Shown here: positions 8,224 to 18,087 of the stretch, one piece after another | Layout: the number at the start of each line of letters is the position of its first letter | Numbering within the stretch: the first letter of the stretch is position 1 | Assembly: GCA_015852425.1 (NCBI GenBank) | Contig: JAAAIG010000685.1 | Coordinates: forward strand, 1 to 21,045 | DNA from: Gryganskiella cystojenkinii | Taxonomy: Eukaryota; Mortierellomycota; Mortierellomycetes; Mortierellales; Mortierellaceae | DNA length: 21,045 nt | Direction of reading: 5' to 3' | Notes under the pieces: generated by a model | Database searches by the model: none | What the model was told of the DNA's origin: nothing | What the model saw: the letters and a program-made list of their open reading frames with translations, nothing else | Translations under genes and position numbers: made by a program

Positions 8224-9483
8224 AAATTTCGGGATTCGGAAGTCGTACAAAGAAAATTCGCCTTGGAAGACTTTTACGAGAAGCTATAAGACTCTTTGAC
8301 CAAGGATATATATGCCAAACGTAGGAAGGATCAAAGCCCTCTAATTCCTTGGAATATTTTGCATAGTGCTGTAAACTTTGTCGTTTTAATCGACTGGAGA
8401 ACCAGATGGAAGGCTTGCGTGGTGAGATAGAGGACAGTCGTGGAAAGCACTTTGATAAGCGAGTATGCACAAGGTCGACCAACTGGCAAAGCTCATCGTG
8501 GATGAGGTTTACGAGTGGTGACATCACCTGTTAGCAGATCAGAGCCAGATGACATTTCGAAGACAGTTGAAAATCGCCACCAGCGGACTCCATCCTGCCA
8601 TCGTTAAAATGGTTGATAGCGGCCAACTGCGGAACGATCTATCTCTGAATGAGGACACCTATCTTCAAGCACGACTGGGATCTTTTCTTGAAGCCTATTT
8701 CAGCGATGTGAGTTCACTACAAGCTGCTGGTGAGTAGGATTAATGCTCTCTCGCTGAACACGTTTGATTATGACACTAATCTACTATCACTTTATAATTC
8801 GTAGAACCGAGACACAACAAGACACACAATACGAAGACCTGAATGACTAGTGCTCTATTTTTCTACAAGGACGTAGTAAAAAAGATGCAATTGTCAATGG
8901 TGTTGCTTGAAGGGAAGATTGTGGCAAACAGGACATTCCTGATTTGGGACGACAAGACGAAGTTAGGTATGTGTTTTCGACCTTGTTATCCATTTTTTCC
9001 AAGTCGTATGCTTTTATTTTCTTCACTTTAGACCAAGAAATGAAACTCGCGTTGAACGCAATCTTGAGACTGTTCTCTGACGCCGATGTATGAGTCGTTG
9101 GAATTCTTGTGCGAGGTATGTGTTTCGATCTTGTTCAATCCCTCTGACAATCATCTCTTCCATGTCATATTGTCCTAATAAGCCTTCATTTTACTTCACC
9201 TTAAGAGCCGCGAGTGGAAATTTTTGCGATGAGGCTGCACGCGGAAGGAGTGTACCTCATGAAGCGATTTGCAGTGTTGTTTATCCCTTCCGAAGCCATG
9301 AACATGATAGCGATGATTTCTATGGTGGAAGCTTTTTAGCATGTCCGAGAAAAGGTTGAAAAGACTGTCAAAGTTACTCGCCATGTCAAAGTTCATTCAG
9401 GAGCGAACCCAGAATACCCCCTACTTTGGATAAGACCTCAAATACTAAAAACCTGCAAAATTCTGACTCATGCTGGTGAATAA
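8224..9483 (+). pseudogene. Decayed multi-exon gene of unrecognised family
   Basis: No single frame is long, yet protein-like segments chain along the plus strand through good splice sites. Segments: 8224-8341 (KFRDSEVVQRKFALEDFYEK), 8465-8729 (VDQLAKLIVDEVYEW and MTFRRQLKIATSGLHP), 8805-8966 (FYKDVVKKMQLSMVLLEGK), 9032-9115 (QEMKLALNAILRLFSDADV) and 9206-9483 (MRLHAEGVYLMKRFAVLFIP). Introns 8730-8804, 8967-9031 and 9116-9205 all have GTGAGT or GTATGT donors and preserve phase. Lesions: in-frame stops at 8287, 8519, 9091 and 9337; a stop at 8840 or a frameshift near it (another frame there reads TETQQDTQYEDLND); and at least one frameshift between 8341 and 8465. The family and function are unknown. 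The 5' end may reach to about 8160. Several lost codons fit C-to-T changes (CGA to TGA, CAG to TAG), an inference. Confidence 0.7.
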
Positions 9484-9860
9484 ACTATGGCGCCTGGGCT
9501 TTGCGTCACGAACTAGGCAAAAGGGAACAAAGGGAGTACACTATATACAGCACTGTGCTGGACCACAATGGGCATTGCGAATTTGCTCCTCCAACAAAAA
9601 CAAAATTTTAAAAGCGAGGGACAGGGGGTGCCTTCCCTGAAAAAAATAGGTGAGTCGTCGGAGTGACTGATTTGAGTCTAAACCGCGCGCCCTCTGACCC
9701 CTTTGGCAAAGTTTTTTTGCAGCGCCACGCAAGAGACGTGTCGAGGTCAAAAAAAAAATATTGCTCTTTCGTGTTTTTCCTTCTTCAATCTCGACCGACC
9801 TCAATTCCAAATCACCAAGCAACTTGAAACAACTTTTTTGACCCCTTTTCTTCCCTCACA
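9484..9860 (+). promoter_or_regulatory. Promoter and CT-rich leader of the 763-residue F-box-like gene
   Basis: No gene is seen. A TATATA word lies at 9543-9548. From about 9765 the plus strand turns strongly CT-rich and ends TTCTTCCCTCACAATG, a good fungal start context with purine at -3. Confidence 0.4.
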
Positions 9861-12152
9861 ATGTCCAAAGACCAGAAATCCTGGATCCGTGTCTTTGAGA
9901 TCCCCGAGCTCGCAGAAGAAATCTATCCCCGACTAGAACCCAGGTCTATCCATGCTCTCCGATGCGTCAACAAATTCTTCTTGAACGAGTGTCACCCATA
10001 CTTTGCCATCACGCTCGACATCGACAATGAAGCTCGTTTCCCACTCTTGGAATCCATGGTCATCACAGCCATCAAGAACTTGAAATTGTATAAACACGAC
10101 AGTGAGGAGGTCCGAAATCGAAACAATCCCCTGAGCAAGATCCGTGGACTAAAAGTCCAATCGGGTCATGTCCTTTATCCGCTATTGGCCAAGATGGTCC
10201 CGGGTGGTTCCATGGCCATTATCTTGAACAACGGTCGACGTCGGCATCTTCCCGGAGGTCGATTTCGAAGAGATATCGCAAACGAAAGTACCCTTTTCGG
10301 ACTCGGGCACGAGGGTCTACATGACCCCAGTGACAGAACACTAACAGGCTTGATGAATAGAGAATCGAATCATCCGCTCTGGGGGTTTCATGTTGATCAA
10401 GCCGCCGGAGGCCGTGCCTGGAGCTTTTGGGACCTATTTCCGTTGGTCGGTGGAGGAGGTGCAGGAGAATCGCTCTTGTATCGGCTAGAGACCCTCACCG
10501 TCAATCTCGGATCCCATGCACCTAAGAGTCTGGATCGGTTCTTTAGTCGTTTGGGTCGGAGTTCCATGACTCTGACGCTGAAATCCCTGGCCGTGATCGA
10601 ATCCTTTAGCATCCCAAGGTCAGTCGCCTGGGATGTACTTCGGTCCTGTCTCTGTAGCCTGAAAGTTCTTCAGGATCTCAAGATCGAGAATGTACAGATT
10701 CATAATCAACCGGTCGGATCACCCTCGAGTCAACATTATAACCCGAAGGCAAATACGGGTGGGCCTCCCCATTCTTTTCTTCAGCAGCTTGAGCACCATA
10801 AAATGCAAGGAGTTGCAGGATCGGTTCAATCTTTGACACTCTACGCAACGATCGCACCGGAACTTCATCTTGCCATCATGGCCCTTTTCCCGAATCTCAG
10901 GTCGCTATCCATGAATAGCTTTAATTTTCTGAACCATAAAGGGTTCGAGGTCTTTGTGCAAGAAGCAGTTGATACCAACGTGAACGCCACATCGACAAGT
11001 ACCTCTACCGCCAGAGTCACTAACAATCACAGCTCGCCTTCCAAACCCACACTCCCGACACCATTCCCAAATTTGGTCTCCTTGGATTTCCCAATCACCA
11101 CGATCGATCATTGGCGACAATCCCAACTGTTGCGGAATTGGGTCCGGCGAAGACAGAGACCGACATTTCTCACGTCAATGAGGCACTTTGAGCTGACTTC
11201 CTTGAATCTTACGTGTGTCGCCTCCTTCAGTACTCCGCGCGCCCAGGCCTTGTTCTCGCTTAACGGTTCTAACTCTTCACCTCGGGCAGGTTGGGCTTTG
11301 GTCCAGCGTCTCAGTCAGGAATCAGTGTGGGTCCGAGGACTCGAGATCGAGTCTGAAAAGCAGGACTGGATCTGTGAAGTTTTACTCTCTACAACCTTTC
11401 AAGCGCTCCAGGAACTCGTAATCAAGATCTACGCACCGCCTCCATCAGTCTCCCCTGTCTCTGTTGGGACAGCAATCGCCTTGCCATCGTCTTCAATGCG
11501 ACCTCCAAATCCGCAAAGTCGAGGTCTACACTACAGGGTCATGGATCTCTTTTCATTTTCTTCGCAACCGCCCTGGACACAAACGTTGACACGACTTGGT
11601 CTTCGATCACCTTTGCAATCCGTGATCACGCCCGCAGGGGTCACCGTCACGATGACAACCGTCCTTCGCATGTTGCCATCCCTGGTCGATTTTGAGATTA
11701 TGGACCCGATCCGGGACCTCGCGATCTTTGAGGGACTCGGCCGCTGTGGCGTGTCGCCGTTGACTTCACCGTCCATCATCACCGCGTCTGCTCTCGCCGA
11801 TGCCCTCGCCGCCGCCATGGCTATTTCAACTTCAGCTTCAACTTCAGCTCCAGCTTTAACCCCTGATTCAAGTTCAGACGCAAGCCCAAGCTATGTCCCA
11901 GCAGAAGTTTTGGAAAACGCGCCTGATTATCAACTGAAGGATTATACGCGCACAGAACGACCAAGCCTGAAGCGGCTGAAACTCTCTCAATCGCACCTGT
12001 GTCGATCGTACTCCCCAGACCCCTGGGATGACCCGCTTATTTCTTGGCGAGCGAGATTGCTTTTCAAGTTTCGATTCCTGGAAGATCTTATATTGGAGGC
12101 CGAGATTGAACCTCACCAAGAATACCGTAGATCAGACTCGAGCGATTGGTAA
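9861..12152 (+). CDS. F-box-like / LRR-like large protein, 763 residues
   Basis: One uninterrupted frame. Residues about 12-50 (FEIPELAEEIYPRL, then ALRCVNKFFLNECHPYF) match the fungal F-box pattern, suggesting an SCF substrate receptor. The rest is long and poorly conserved in appearance. Leucine-spaced stretches such as LTVNLGSHAPKSL, SLTLYATIAPELHLAI and LFPNLRSLSMNSF suggest irregular LRRs. Two low-complexity linkers are present, a Thr/Ser run (ATSTSTSTA) and an Ala/Ser/Thr run (AMAISTSASTSAPAL) encoded by short DNA repeats at 11828-11860. There is no signal peptide or membrane helix. It differs from the neighbouring tandem family in sequence and orientation and converges on the gene at 12277-13926 with 124 bases between stops. 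The start is the first ATG after the CT-rich leader. Confidence 0.88.
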   Translation: MSKDQKSWIRVFEIPELAEEIYPRLEPRSIHALRCVNKFFLNECHPYFAITLDIDNEARFPLLESMVITAIKNLKLYKHDSEEVRNRNNPLSKIRGLKVQSGHVLYPLLAKMVPGGSMAIILNNGRRRHLPGGRFRRDIANESTLFGLGHEGLHDPSDRTLTGLMNRESNHPLWGFHVDQAAGGRAWSFWDLFPLVGGGGAGESLLYRLETLTVNLGSHAPKSLDRFFSRLGRSSMTLTLKSLAVIESFSIPRSVAWDVLRSCLCSLKVLQDLKIENVQIHNQPVGSPSSQHYNPKANTGGPPHSFLQQLEHHKMQGVAGSVQSLTLYATIAPELHLAIMALFPNLRSLSMNSFNFLNHKGFEVFVQEAVDTNVNATSTSTSTARVTNNHSSPSKPTLPTPFPNLVSLDFPITTIDHWRQSQLLRNWVRRRQRPTFLTSMRHFELTSLNLTCVASFSTPRAQALFSLNGSNSSPRAGWALVQRLSQESVWVRGLEIESEKQDWICEVLLSTTFQALQELVIKIYAPPPSVSPVSVGTAIALPSSSMRPPNPQSRGLHYRVMDLFSFSSQPPWTQTLTRLGLRSPLQSVITPAGVTVTMTTVLRMLPSLVDFEIMDPIRDLAIFEGLGRCGVSPLTSPSIITASALADALAAAMAISTSASTSAPALTPDSSSDASPSYVPAEVLENAPDYQLKDYTRTERPSLKRLKLSQSHLCRSYSPDPWDDPLISWRARLLFKFRFLEDLILEAEIEPHQEYRRSDSSDW

Positions 12153-12168
12153 TTAGGAATCAACATTC

Positions 12169-12174
12169 AATAAA
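12169..12174 (+). terminator. Poly(A) signal of the 763-residue gene
   Basis: AATAAA 17 bases after the TAA stop, followed by TGTACATATATTATAG. With only 124 bases between convergent stops, the two transcripts probably overlap at their 3' ends. No AATAAA was seen for the minus-strand gene here. Confidence 0.55.
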
Positions 12175-12276
12175 TGTACATATATTATAGCTTTGTGGCA
12201 TTGGTCACTGCAGGACTGTCACCCTTGAGGTGAAATACGTCCACAATCGTAAATAATTCGAAAGGAAGATGGCATT

Positions 12277-13926
12277 TCAAACGACGTAAATCGCAAACGT
12301 CTGCAGATGGGGCCAAGTATCAGCCATCCATCCGAGGTTTGGACTCTCTTGAAGTTGCGCCCTTTTATAGTGACCCCTCGACCAGTATCGCGTCGGATCC
12401 GCCTTGTAAACCTCAGGCTCGATCGTCCGTCGTCGAAACGTTATCATGGAGAGATTTTGCAGATCCTTCAGTGTTGAGAGTTGTTCCAGGGCCTCCTGAT
12501 TCAAGTTCGCGTCCTTGGACCACCAGAGTGTTTTGACGGACAGAGATCGTAACCGGATACTGGCCCATGAACCCTGGAGAGGACGACAATCCGGTGCATG
12601 GTTTTGATGCTGTGAATCGACTAGCGAGGCTGTCGACAATGGTGTTGCTATCGCTGCTCTCACTGCTGATGGCGTTCCCGGTGATCCTGTGAGAAAGCCG
12701 TTGTCGACATCCAACTTTGGGCAGGTAAAGATCTCCAGGTTCGGGCATGACCGCAAGATTTGACTGCAGATCCAGCCCTCAGACTTGACACCAATGGCCT
12801 GCAGGCTTTTCAGGGATTCGAAATGACGTGACATCGCTGCAAGAACCTTGGGACCGATGCGACCGAGCGAGAGATGAAGGAACTTGAGTCCCCTTCCACT
12901 ATCGTCACTATCACTACTACCGTCACCACTGCAGTTGTTCAAAAGGGTCGCAAGCTCGTCGTCGTCCAGATAAAGATCAAGGATGGACAAAGAGGATAAC
13001 CTCGGACATCGCTTTAGGAGCGTGAAATCAGCAGGTGTCTCGAGAAGTCCCTCTACGAATGGCTGCACAGACAGAGTCGCGAGCCTTGGGCACCTGGAGG
13101 CGATATCCAAGACTCCTTGGAAATCCAAACCGCGAATCTTTTCCAGCCTGAGATACGTAATTTCCTGAAACAAGGGTACTGTCGGTGTTGCTATGAATGT
13201 CGTGTTCAACATCATCGCATGCGCCGATGCTGATCCGTGCGATGGAGACTGTACAGGCCTATCGGCTCTCATATCTGTGATGGTACAATGCGCGACAACG
13301 ACTGTGGAGAGATGCGGGCACTGCTCAAGAAACTGGACTAAATCTTGAAGATCCAAAGTCAGGTAGAAAAGATCGGCTTCGACACATCCCGGCCCAACTT
13401 TCCGTAGGAGGGTTGAAGCCTCAGAACTGATGATGCCCTCGATTTTTCGGAGTCCCAGTCGTCGCAGGTTCGGATTCTGGACCAAGAGTTGACCTAGGAC
13501 CTCGAAATCACTGTGACGGGTATTACCGGGTATATCACCATCGAGCTCGGAAAACATATATTGAGCATCGATACCGAAACTGCTTAGGTTCTGAGCCACA
13601 GGAGCGACGTGTTGAAGAAGAGGGCAAGGCAGTGAGACCAAGAGCCTTCGAGCATGGGCTCCATAACGACGGAGCGTGGTCGGTGACGGTACCCTTGGTG
13701 ACTCGCCTTCGATTCGGTCTTGGATATCGTCCTGTCTTGTTTCGCCAGTTTTATCGAGGAGATTGCTTGGCTCTGCAGCGACAGGTCGTCCGTGTGGCAG
13801 GTTTAGAGAGCAGTAGATCATGGGCGCAAAGGAATGGTACCATTCCTTGGATACTTGAACGCATTGAGTCAGGTCATGAGGAAGTAGGTAATGACTGACA
13901 TTGTGTCTAATCTCTGGGAGGTTCAT
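12277..13926 (-). CDS. F-box/LRR protein, intact member of the tandem family
   Basis: A complete 549-residue, intronless frame. An F-box fills residues 2-45 (LPEIRHNVSHYLLPHDL, then CVQVSKEWYHSFAPMIY). A charged linker (about 50-82) precedes a conserved block LRRYGAHARRLLVSLPCPLL (85-104). Irregular leucine-rich repeats follow: LEQCPHLSTVVVAHC (about 200), GLDFQGVLDIASRCPRL (266-282), LKRCPRLSSLSIL (304-316), HFESLKSLQAIGV and CSQILRSCPNLEIFTCPKLD up to about 406. An acidic Ser/Asp loop (334-345) interrupts them. The tail ends in GHYKRAQLQ...WPHLQTFAIYVV. The blocks recur in the two broken neighbours at 14318-15692 and 15832-17473, so this is the functional survivor of a tandem array. The expected role is SCF ubiquitin-ligase target choice; the target is unknown. 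ATG 13926 places the F-box at the extreme N-terminus as in its relatives. Confidence 0.88.
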   Translation of the reverse strand: MNLPEIRHNVSHYLLPHDLTQCVQVSKEWYHSFAPMIYCSLNLPHGRPVAAEPSNLLDKTGETRQDDIQDRIEGESPRVPSPTTLRRYGAHARRLLVSLPCPLLQHVAPVAQNLSSFGIDAQYMFSELDGDIPGNTRHSDFEVLGQLLVQNPNLRRLGLRKIEGIISSEASTLLRKVGPGCVEADLFYLTLDLQDLVQFLEQCPHLSTVVVAHCTITDMRADRPVQSPSHGSASAHAMMLNTTFIATPTVPLFQEITYLRLEKIRGLDFQGVLDIASRCPRLATLSVQPFVEGLLETPADFTLLKRCPRLSSLSILDLYLDDDELATLLNNCSGDGSSDSDDSGRGLKFLHLSLGRIGPKVLAAMSRHFESLKSLQAIGVKSEGWICSQILRSCPNLEIFTCPKLDVDNGFLTGSPGTPSAVRAAIATPLSTASLVDSQHQNHAPDCRPLQGSWASIRLRSLSVKTLWWSKDANLNQEALEQLSTLKDLQNLSMITFRRRTIEPEVYKADPTRYWSRGHYKRAQLQESPNLGWMADTWPHLQTFAIYVV

Positions 13927-14317
13927 GTGTGTGGTTGGGAAGAGGGAAAGTCGCGTGATGTGATGCTGTCTTTTCGAATGGCGGAAAGAAATAGTGGGGA
14001 ATGCATGTTGGAGGGGCCAGGGTCAGGCATGACGAACAAAACGAGCGAGGAGGAAGCACTGCAGGTTGGCAATAAAAAAAGAAGTGAACACAAAGGGAGA
14101 GGGCGGGGGCAAAAATAACTTTTTTTTCAGAATGAAGCTTGTGTCCACCTCCCTTTGGTCGTCAATAATAGGCCTGAACATGGTCTGGGCCCATGAAACG
14201 AGACCCTGCGTTTGGTGGCGTTGCCAGATTCTGGAATAAAGATTTTCGTTCGACGATGATATTACTTCCCTGTCTTTAGACTAATATGTCATGGAATACA
14301 AATAAGCGAAGCCCGGG
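13927..14317 (-). promoter_or_regulatory. Upstream region of the intact tandem-family gene; no gene seen
   Basis: On the minus strand the 30 bases before ATG 13926 are pyrimidine-rich (CGACTTTCCCTCTTCCCAAC), and 14060-14130 gives a further CT-rich and T/A-run stretch, consistent with leader and promoter. The remainder up to the end of the next pseudogene shows nothing I can name. A 75-codon plus-strand frame at 13891-14118 is low-complexity and not called. Confidence 0.35.
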
Positions 14318-15692
14318 TCACATCTCGCGGATCGGCTTCAGATCTGGATCCTGCTCCAGCTCGAGCCTCTCGAACCGACCCTTCTTCCAGCGCCGATAGG
14401 ACCTCTGACACTCTGCCTCATCCATAGCAATAGCGGGTGCCCGGATGAAACCTCCAATGGTTACGCTCTCCAGCTTTCGAAGATTCTGGAACCGCGCCAG
14501 GATCCTTAAGTTCAGATCGAATTCTCAGGACCACTGCATCTCGCCGATGGTCAGCTCTTGAAGATTCTCCCGACAAGCCCAGGTCCAGTCATGGTCGCCG
14601 CTCTGTACATTGTTGTTTTTGACAAGATTTTCAAATGGCCCGCATCCAATTTTGAACAACCGAATCTGATCAACCTCTGGCACGACCACAGAATCACCAG
14701 GTTCATCCAGGCAGGATAATTGCAACCAGGAAGATCCAAATTCGTCATGGACTAAAGCCGCGGTAAAAGCACAGTGTCGAATTCTGGTCTCCCAAAGATG
14801 CCGCCGGTCATGTGCAAGCTCGCCAGGGCAGGACAATGATCGCGAGCAGCTTGGACTCATCAACTATGGCAAGATTGTTCGTCCACGTTGAGAGTCTTCG
14901 ACAGAGGCTCAACCGAGCATAGTCAGGATGCTTTGTCGAGAATCCAGCAAAGTCGAAGAATAGCGATTCGAGTCGGGGGCAACAGCCAGCCAGATGGAGA
15001 ACGTCAAGCTGATCGAAGGCTGTGTTATTCTCAAGATGAAGGTTCTCGATGTTGAAGAAGAGCACATGTTGGTCTTGCTGTTGCAGCTGCTGAGTTGTGG
15101 TCGCAGTACATAGCTGTTATTGAATCGGCATTGCCTGGCTGAAAACGTGGTGAGCTGTGAACATTCCTGGAGAAGACCTTGGAGATCAGAGAACTGAAGA
15201 ACGGATCCAAATAACTTAGCGTTTCCATTCGAGGACATGTCTGGCCTATCCAGTGCAGGAAATCCGGGGTACTTCCAGAGTCCTTGAATCGCAACAGTAC
15301 AGGACATCGGACCCTGTGTTTTTGACCAGGAGCGTGTTCATCCCCAAGAAGTTGTCCTCGACAAGGTCCTCGCCTTTGGTTTTAATGATTGTAAGTTGGT
15401 CAATCATTAGAGCCAGAGTCGCCAGCTCTTCCAAGAAGGGACAGGGTAACCTTGCTGTGAGCCGTTGAAAGTGGTGACCGTACTGTCGGACAGTGGACTT
15501 GGTTGACCTCTTTCGCTTCCTTGCTCCCACTCGTCTTGAGCAGCTGTGTCGTTACTGTGGTTGGTCAGTTACGGAGGAAGAGCTAGCGTGTGGTATATCA
15601 TCGGCACATAGGTCGCATGCCATTCCTTGGAGACACGAGCTTATGTTGTTAGATCAGAGCCCAAAGGCAAGACGGATTTCGACGAGATCCAT
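14318..15692 (-). pseudogene. Heavily broken F-box/LRR paralogue (tandem family)
   Basis: This is a relative of the gene at 12277-13926, recognisable in pieces across several frames. ATG 15692 gives MDLVEIRLAFG, then a frameshift. The F-box continues in another frame (ARVSKEWHATYVPMIYHTLA) with a stop inside it and one after it. A further shift leads to STVRQYGHHFQRL and LPCPFLEELATLA, matching the LRRYGAHARRL..LPCPLL block. LRR pieces follow (LQFSDLQGLLQECSQLTTF, LHLAGCCPRLESLFF, AWMNLVILWSCQRLIRFGC). The C-terminal part has an in-frame TGA at 14525-14527, then EFDLNLRILARFQNLRKL and ends RFERLELEQDPDLK..REM. At least three stops and several frameshifts rule out a functional protein. Confidence 0.8.
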
Positions 15693-16660
15693 TTCCGTGA
15701 TGAATGTACAGATGGAGTGCTTTCTGTAGACAATGAACAGAAAACAAAATAGAGATAAAATTTAAGGCGCCAACTACAGTACTGTCTGTAGTATTATAAA
15801 GGCCACGTGCTACTCAAGAATTGAAGCACAACTAGACTACTAGGGGAGCGAACGAGAAGCGCTGTAGCTTGGGCCAAGTGTCCAACATCCATTTGAGATC
15901 CGGTATGTGCTGCAGCTGTGACCGCTCGAAGTGTCCCTTACGCCAAGACATGCGTGGGTCCACTTCCTGCGCCGCCTCTTCCCCCTTTGGAATACTTGTG
16001 TTGGTATCGTACTGACGCAGAGATCTGAAAATAGAGAGACTTGACAACTCCTTGAGAGCTCCCAACTGGCCCAACGTTTGCTTGTTTCTATCAACGCGAT
16101 CAGACCAGATCATGTTTTTCGTCAGGAGGGCCTTGAGCCCAGTGCATGCCCAACGAGGACGATCCATAGCAGGGTTTCGTTCTTGTCCATGTCCCTCCAA
16201 TGTCGTTCCGCCTGTCCCAAGCGGTGACTGTGTTGATATTGAAGGAGATGTCCCAGATCTCATCATTCCCGACCACAGACCCTCCTCAACATCCAACCTG
16301 GGACATGTTAATCGTTCGAGTTTCGGGCATGACCAAAGGAACTGGGAACACATCCAAGCATCGATCACGCAATGATAGACGTATAGACTCTCGAGAGATT
16401 CGAAGTGCTGCCTCAGAGCAATGAAGGCCTTGGGTCCGATGGGTTCCCCAGAGAGATCAAAGAGAGTTAATCCGTGACAGTTGTTCAGGATGGTAGCTAC
16501 CTCGTCGTCCCTCAGGATTTGATTCACAATTGTCAACCTCGTGAGCCTTGGACAGCGACTCCGTAAGGAAACGTCGTAAGGAGCACTCGTCCTTGAGGCC
16601 GTCTTGATGTAAAGAGACTCGAGTCGAGGACACCGCGCCACCAAATCCAGCATGCCTTTC

Positions 16661-16696
16661 AAATCCAGCTCGTCATTCAAATCCAGCTCGTCATTC
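16661..16696. repeat. Exact 18-bp tandem duplication inside the 15832-17473 pseudogene
   Basis: AAATCCAGCTCGTCATTC occurs twice in immediate succession (16661-16678 and 16679-16696). It repeats six codons (minus strand NDELDL) beside the frame change near 16710, so the same slippage or repair event may have caused both. Confidence 0.9.
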
Positions 16697-17219
16697 GAAT
16701 TAAGCTCGAGAGTCTCGATAGCGGACTGCCGTATCGGTCCTCATACCCAGAGAGGCTTCACAATCGCCGTTGTTGCCCTGGGTAATCGTGCATTTGATAA
16801 TGGTCATGCTAGTCAGGTGCTGACAACCATGGCATAGTCTGACGAGGTCCGAAAACATGAAGGTGGATCGATTGAGCCAAGCTTCCTTCAACCGTGGACT
16901 TGCATGGACGATCGTTTGTAAAAGCGGGGAGGTATTCGGACCGCTGAACCGCTCAAGGTCAATGTACCGGATCCCTGAGTTGCAGACCAAAAGCCGCGTC
17001 ATCCAATCAAGTTCGTCGGAGGTGAATCGCGCCTCCGGGCAGACGGGGCAGCGCGGCCGTCAAATCCGTAATTCCGCCTGTGGATGCGGCCAGGTCCTTC
17101 AACAGACGACAAGGAAGCATGATGTTCAAGGATCGGATATAGCCTCCATAACGATGTACCGTATCTGGTCCCAGTCGACTTTTACTGTTCCCCTGCCGAC
17201 TGGAAACACTGCTGACATC

Positions 17220-17316
17220 CTGTTCCAGATCCCTTGATTCGATTGCTGGGGTCCCATCCTCTTCCTCCTCAGGCTCAGACTCCTCCTGTTCCAGATCCTC
17301 TGATTCGATCGCTGGA
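17220..17316. repeat. 31-bp direct repeat in the acidic linker of the pseudogene
   Basis: Two copies, 17220-17250 and 17286-17316, share CTGTTCCAGATC and TGATTCGAT with three mismatches; copies are 66 bases apart. On the minus strand they encode PAIESEDLEQ and PAIESRDLEQ, so the linker grew by an internal duplication that kept the frame. Confidence 0.8.
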
Positions 17317-17473
17317 GGCCCCCCCTGGAAGTAGTAATCCGGGGATAGAACAACTGAATGGTATACTCGAGAGATAAAGGTAGCATGCCAATCCTTGGAG
17401 GTACGAACACACGCAATAGGTCAGAGAGTTGGAGATAACAGCCTACTGTGTCACGGATCTCAGGAAGGTCCAT

Positions 17474-18081
17474 CTTTGAAAAGGCGATATGGTGATAAGA
17501 GGATTGTTAAGGAGGCACAGTTAAGTCTGCCAGGTGTATTGGTAAGGCAATAAAAGAGCGGACAACGCAAGAAGTCAGTGATGAGATGCTCGGAGAGACT
17601 GATGGGCAAGATTAGTCAGGCGGGATAATGTATTGATGTGGTTTGGTGACAACAGCGATGCATCTCGTTCCTGTCGCTGACATTCATTCATTTCAATCAA
17701 TTGGCTCACACAAAGTAGAATTTGACTATTTTACATGTGTTTTGTGCGCCTTCCTTTTTCGGACGGTCACTACATAGATCCCAAGGTTTCAAGTCTTTGC
17801 AGAATCAACCTTTTAAGGTGCATACTCAAAAATCGAATGGTTCTCAAAAAGAGCTGGAACCGAGCCTGTTGCCTCGGGAAGAGTTGTGAAACAAAAAGTG
17901 GCAAAACTGTCGCATTTATTTTTGGGGTCGATCTTTTGCTGCAAGGCACATCTCTTCTCGCTCGCTCGCTCCCCCCTCCTTCCCCCCTCCTCGATGCCCT
18001 TTGACGCGAAAGCAAGGAAGTCTCATCGAACCCCAAGACCGCAGTTCGCACACGCACTGTCTGTTATGCTCATTTTTTCAT
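17474..18081. other. Intergenic stretch without a recognised gene
   Basis: No supported gene. The first part (17474-17640) is the upstream side of the pseudogene and is purine-rich on the plus strand. A CT-rich run with CTCGCTCGCTCGCTCCCCCC lies at about 17957-17990. Frames of up to 95 codons on either strand here carry no motif and overlap one another. Confidence 0.4.
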
Positions 18082-18087
18082 TTTATT
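18082..18087 (-). terminator. Poly(A) signal of the small Cys-rich protein gene
   Basis: TTTATT on the plus strand is AATAAA on the minus strand, about 110 bases past the TAG stop at 18197-18199, inside an AT-rich stretch. Confidence 0.45.

Larger units (their letters stand above)
15832..17473 (-). pseudogene. F-box/LRR paralogue with frameshifts (tandem family)
   Basis: Homologous end to end with the intact gene at 12277-13926. ATG 17473 gives MDLPEIRDTVGCYLQLSDLL; one base is missing near 17414, after which the F-box continues (CVRTSKDWHATFISRVYHS), then an acidic linker and VHRYGGYIRSL..MLPCRLL. A second shift near 17030 moves to DELDWMTRLLVCNSGIRYID and several LRRs, and a third near 16710 leads to a clean 282-residue stretch (16680-15832) with LDLKGMLDLVARCPRLESL, CSQFLWSCPKLERLTCPRLD and the tail GHFERSQLQHIPDLKWMLDTWPKL. 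Few lesions and no in-frame stops within segments imply recent inactivation. Indel errors in the assembly could also explain it, and in that case the gene would be intact. Confidence 0.75.

Noticed and set aside
8222..8527. 101-codon minus-strand frame opposite the hidden pseudogene
   Set aside because: The plus-strand segments here chain into a longer spliced protein-like sequence, which better explains the interval.
11531..12119. Minus-strand frames of 95 and 81 codons inside the 763-residue gene
   Set aside because: They are antisense shadows of the coding sequence; the plus-strand frame is intact with leader, start context and poly(A) signal.
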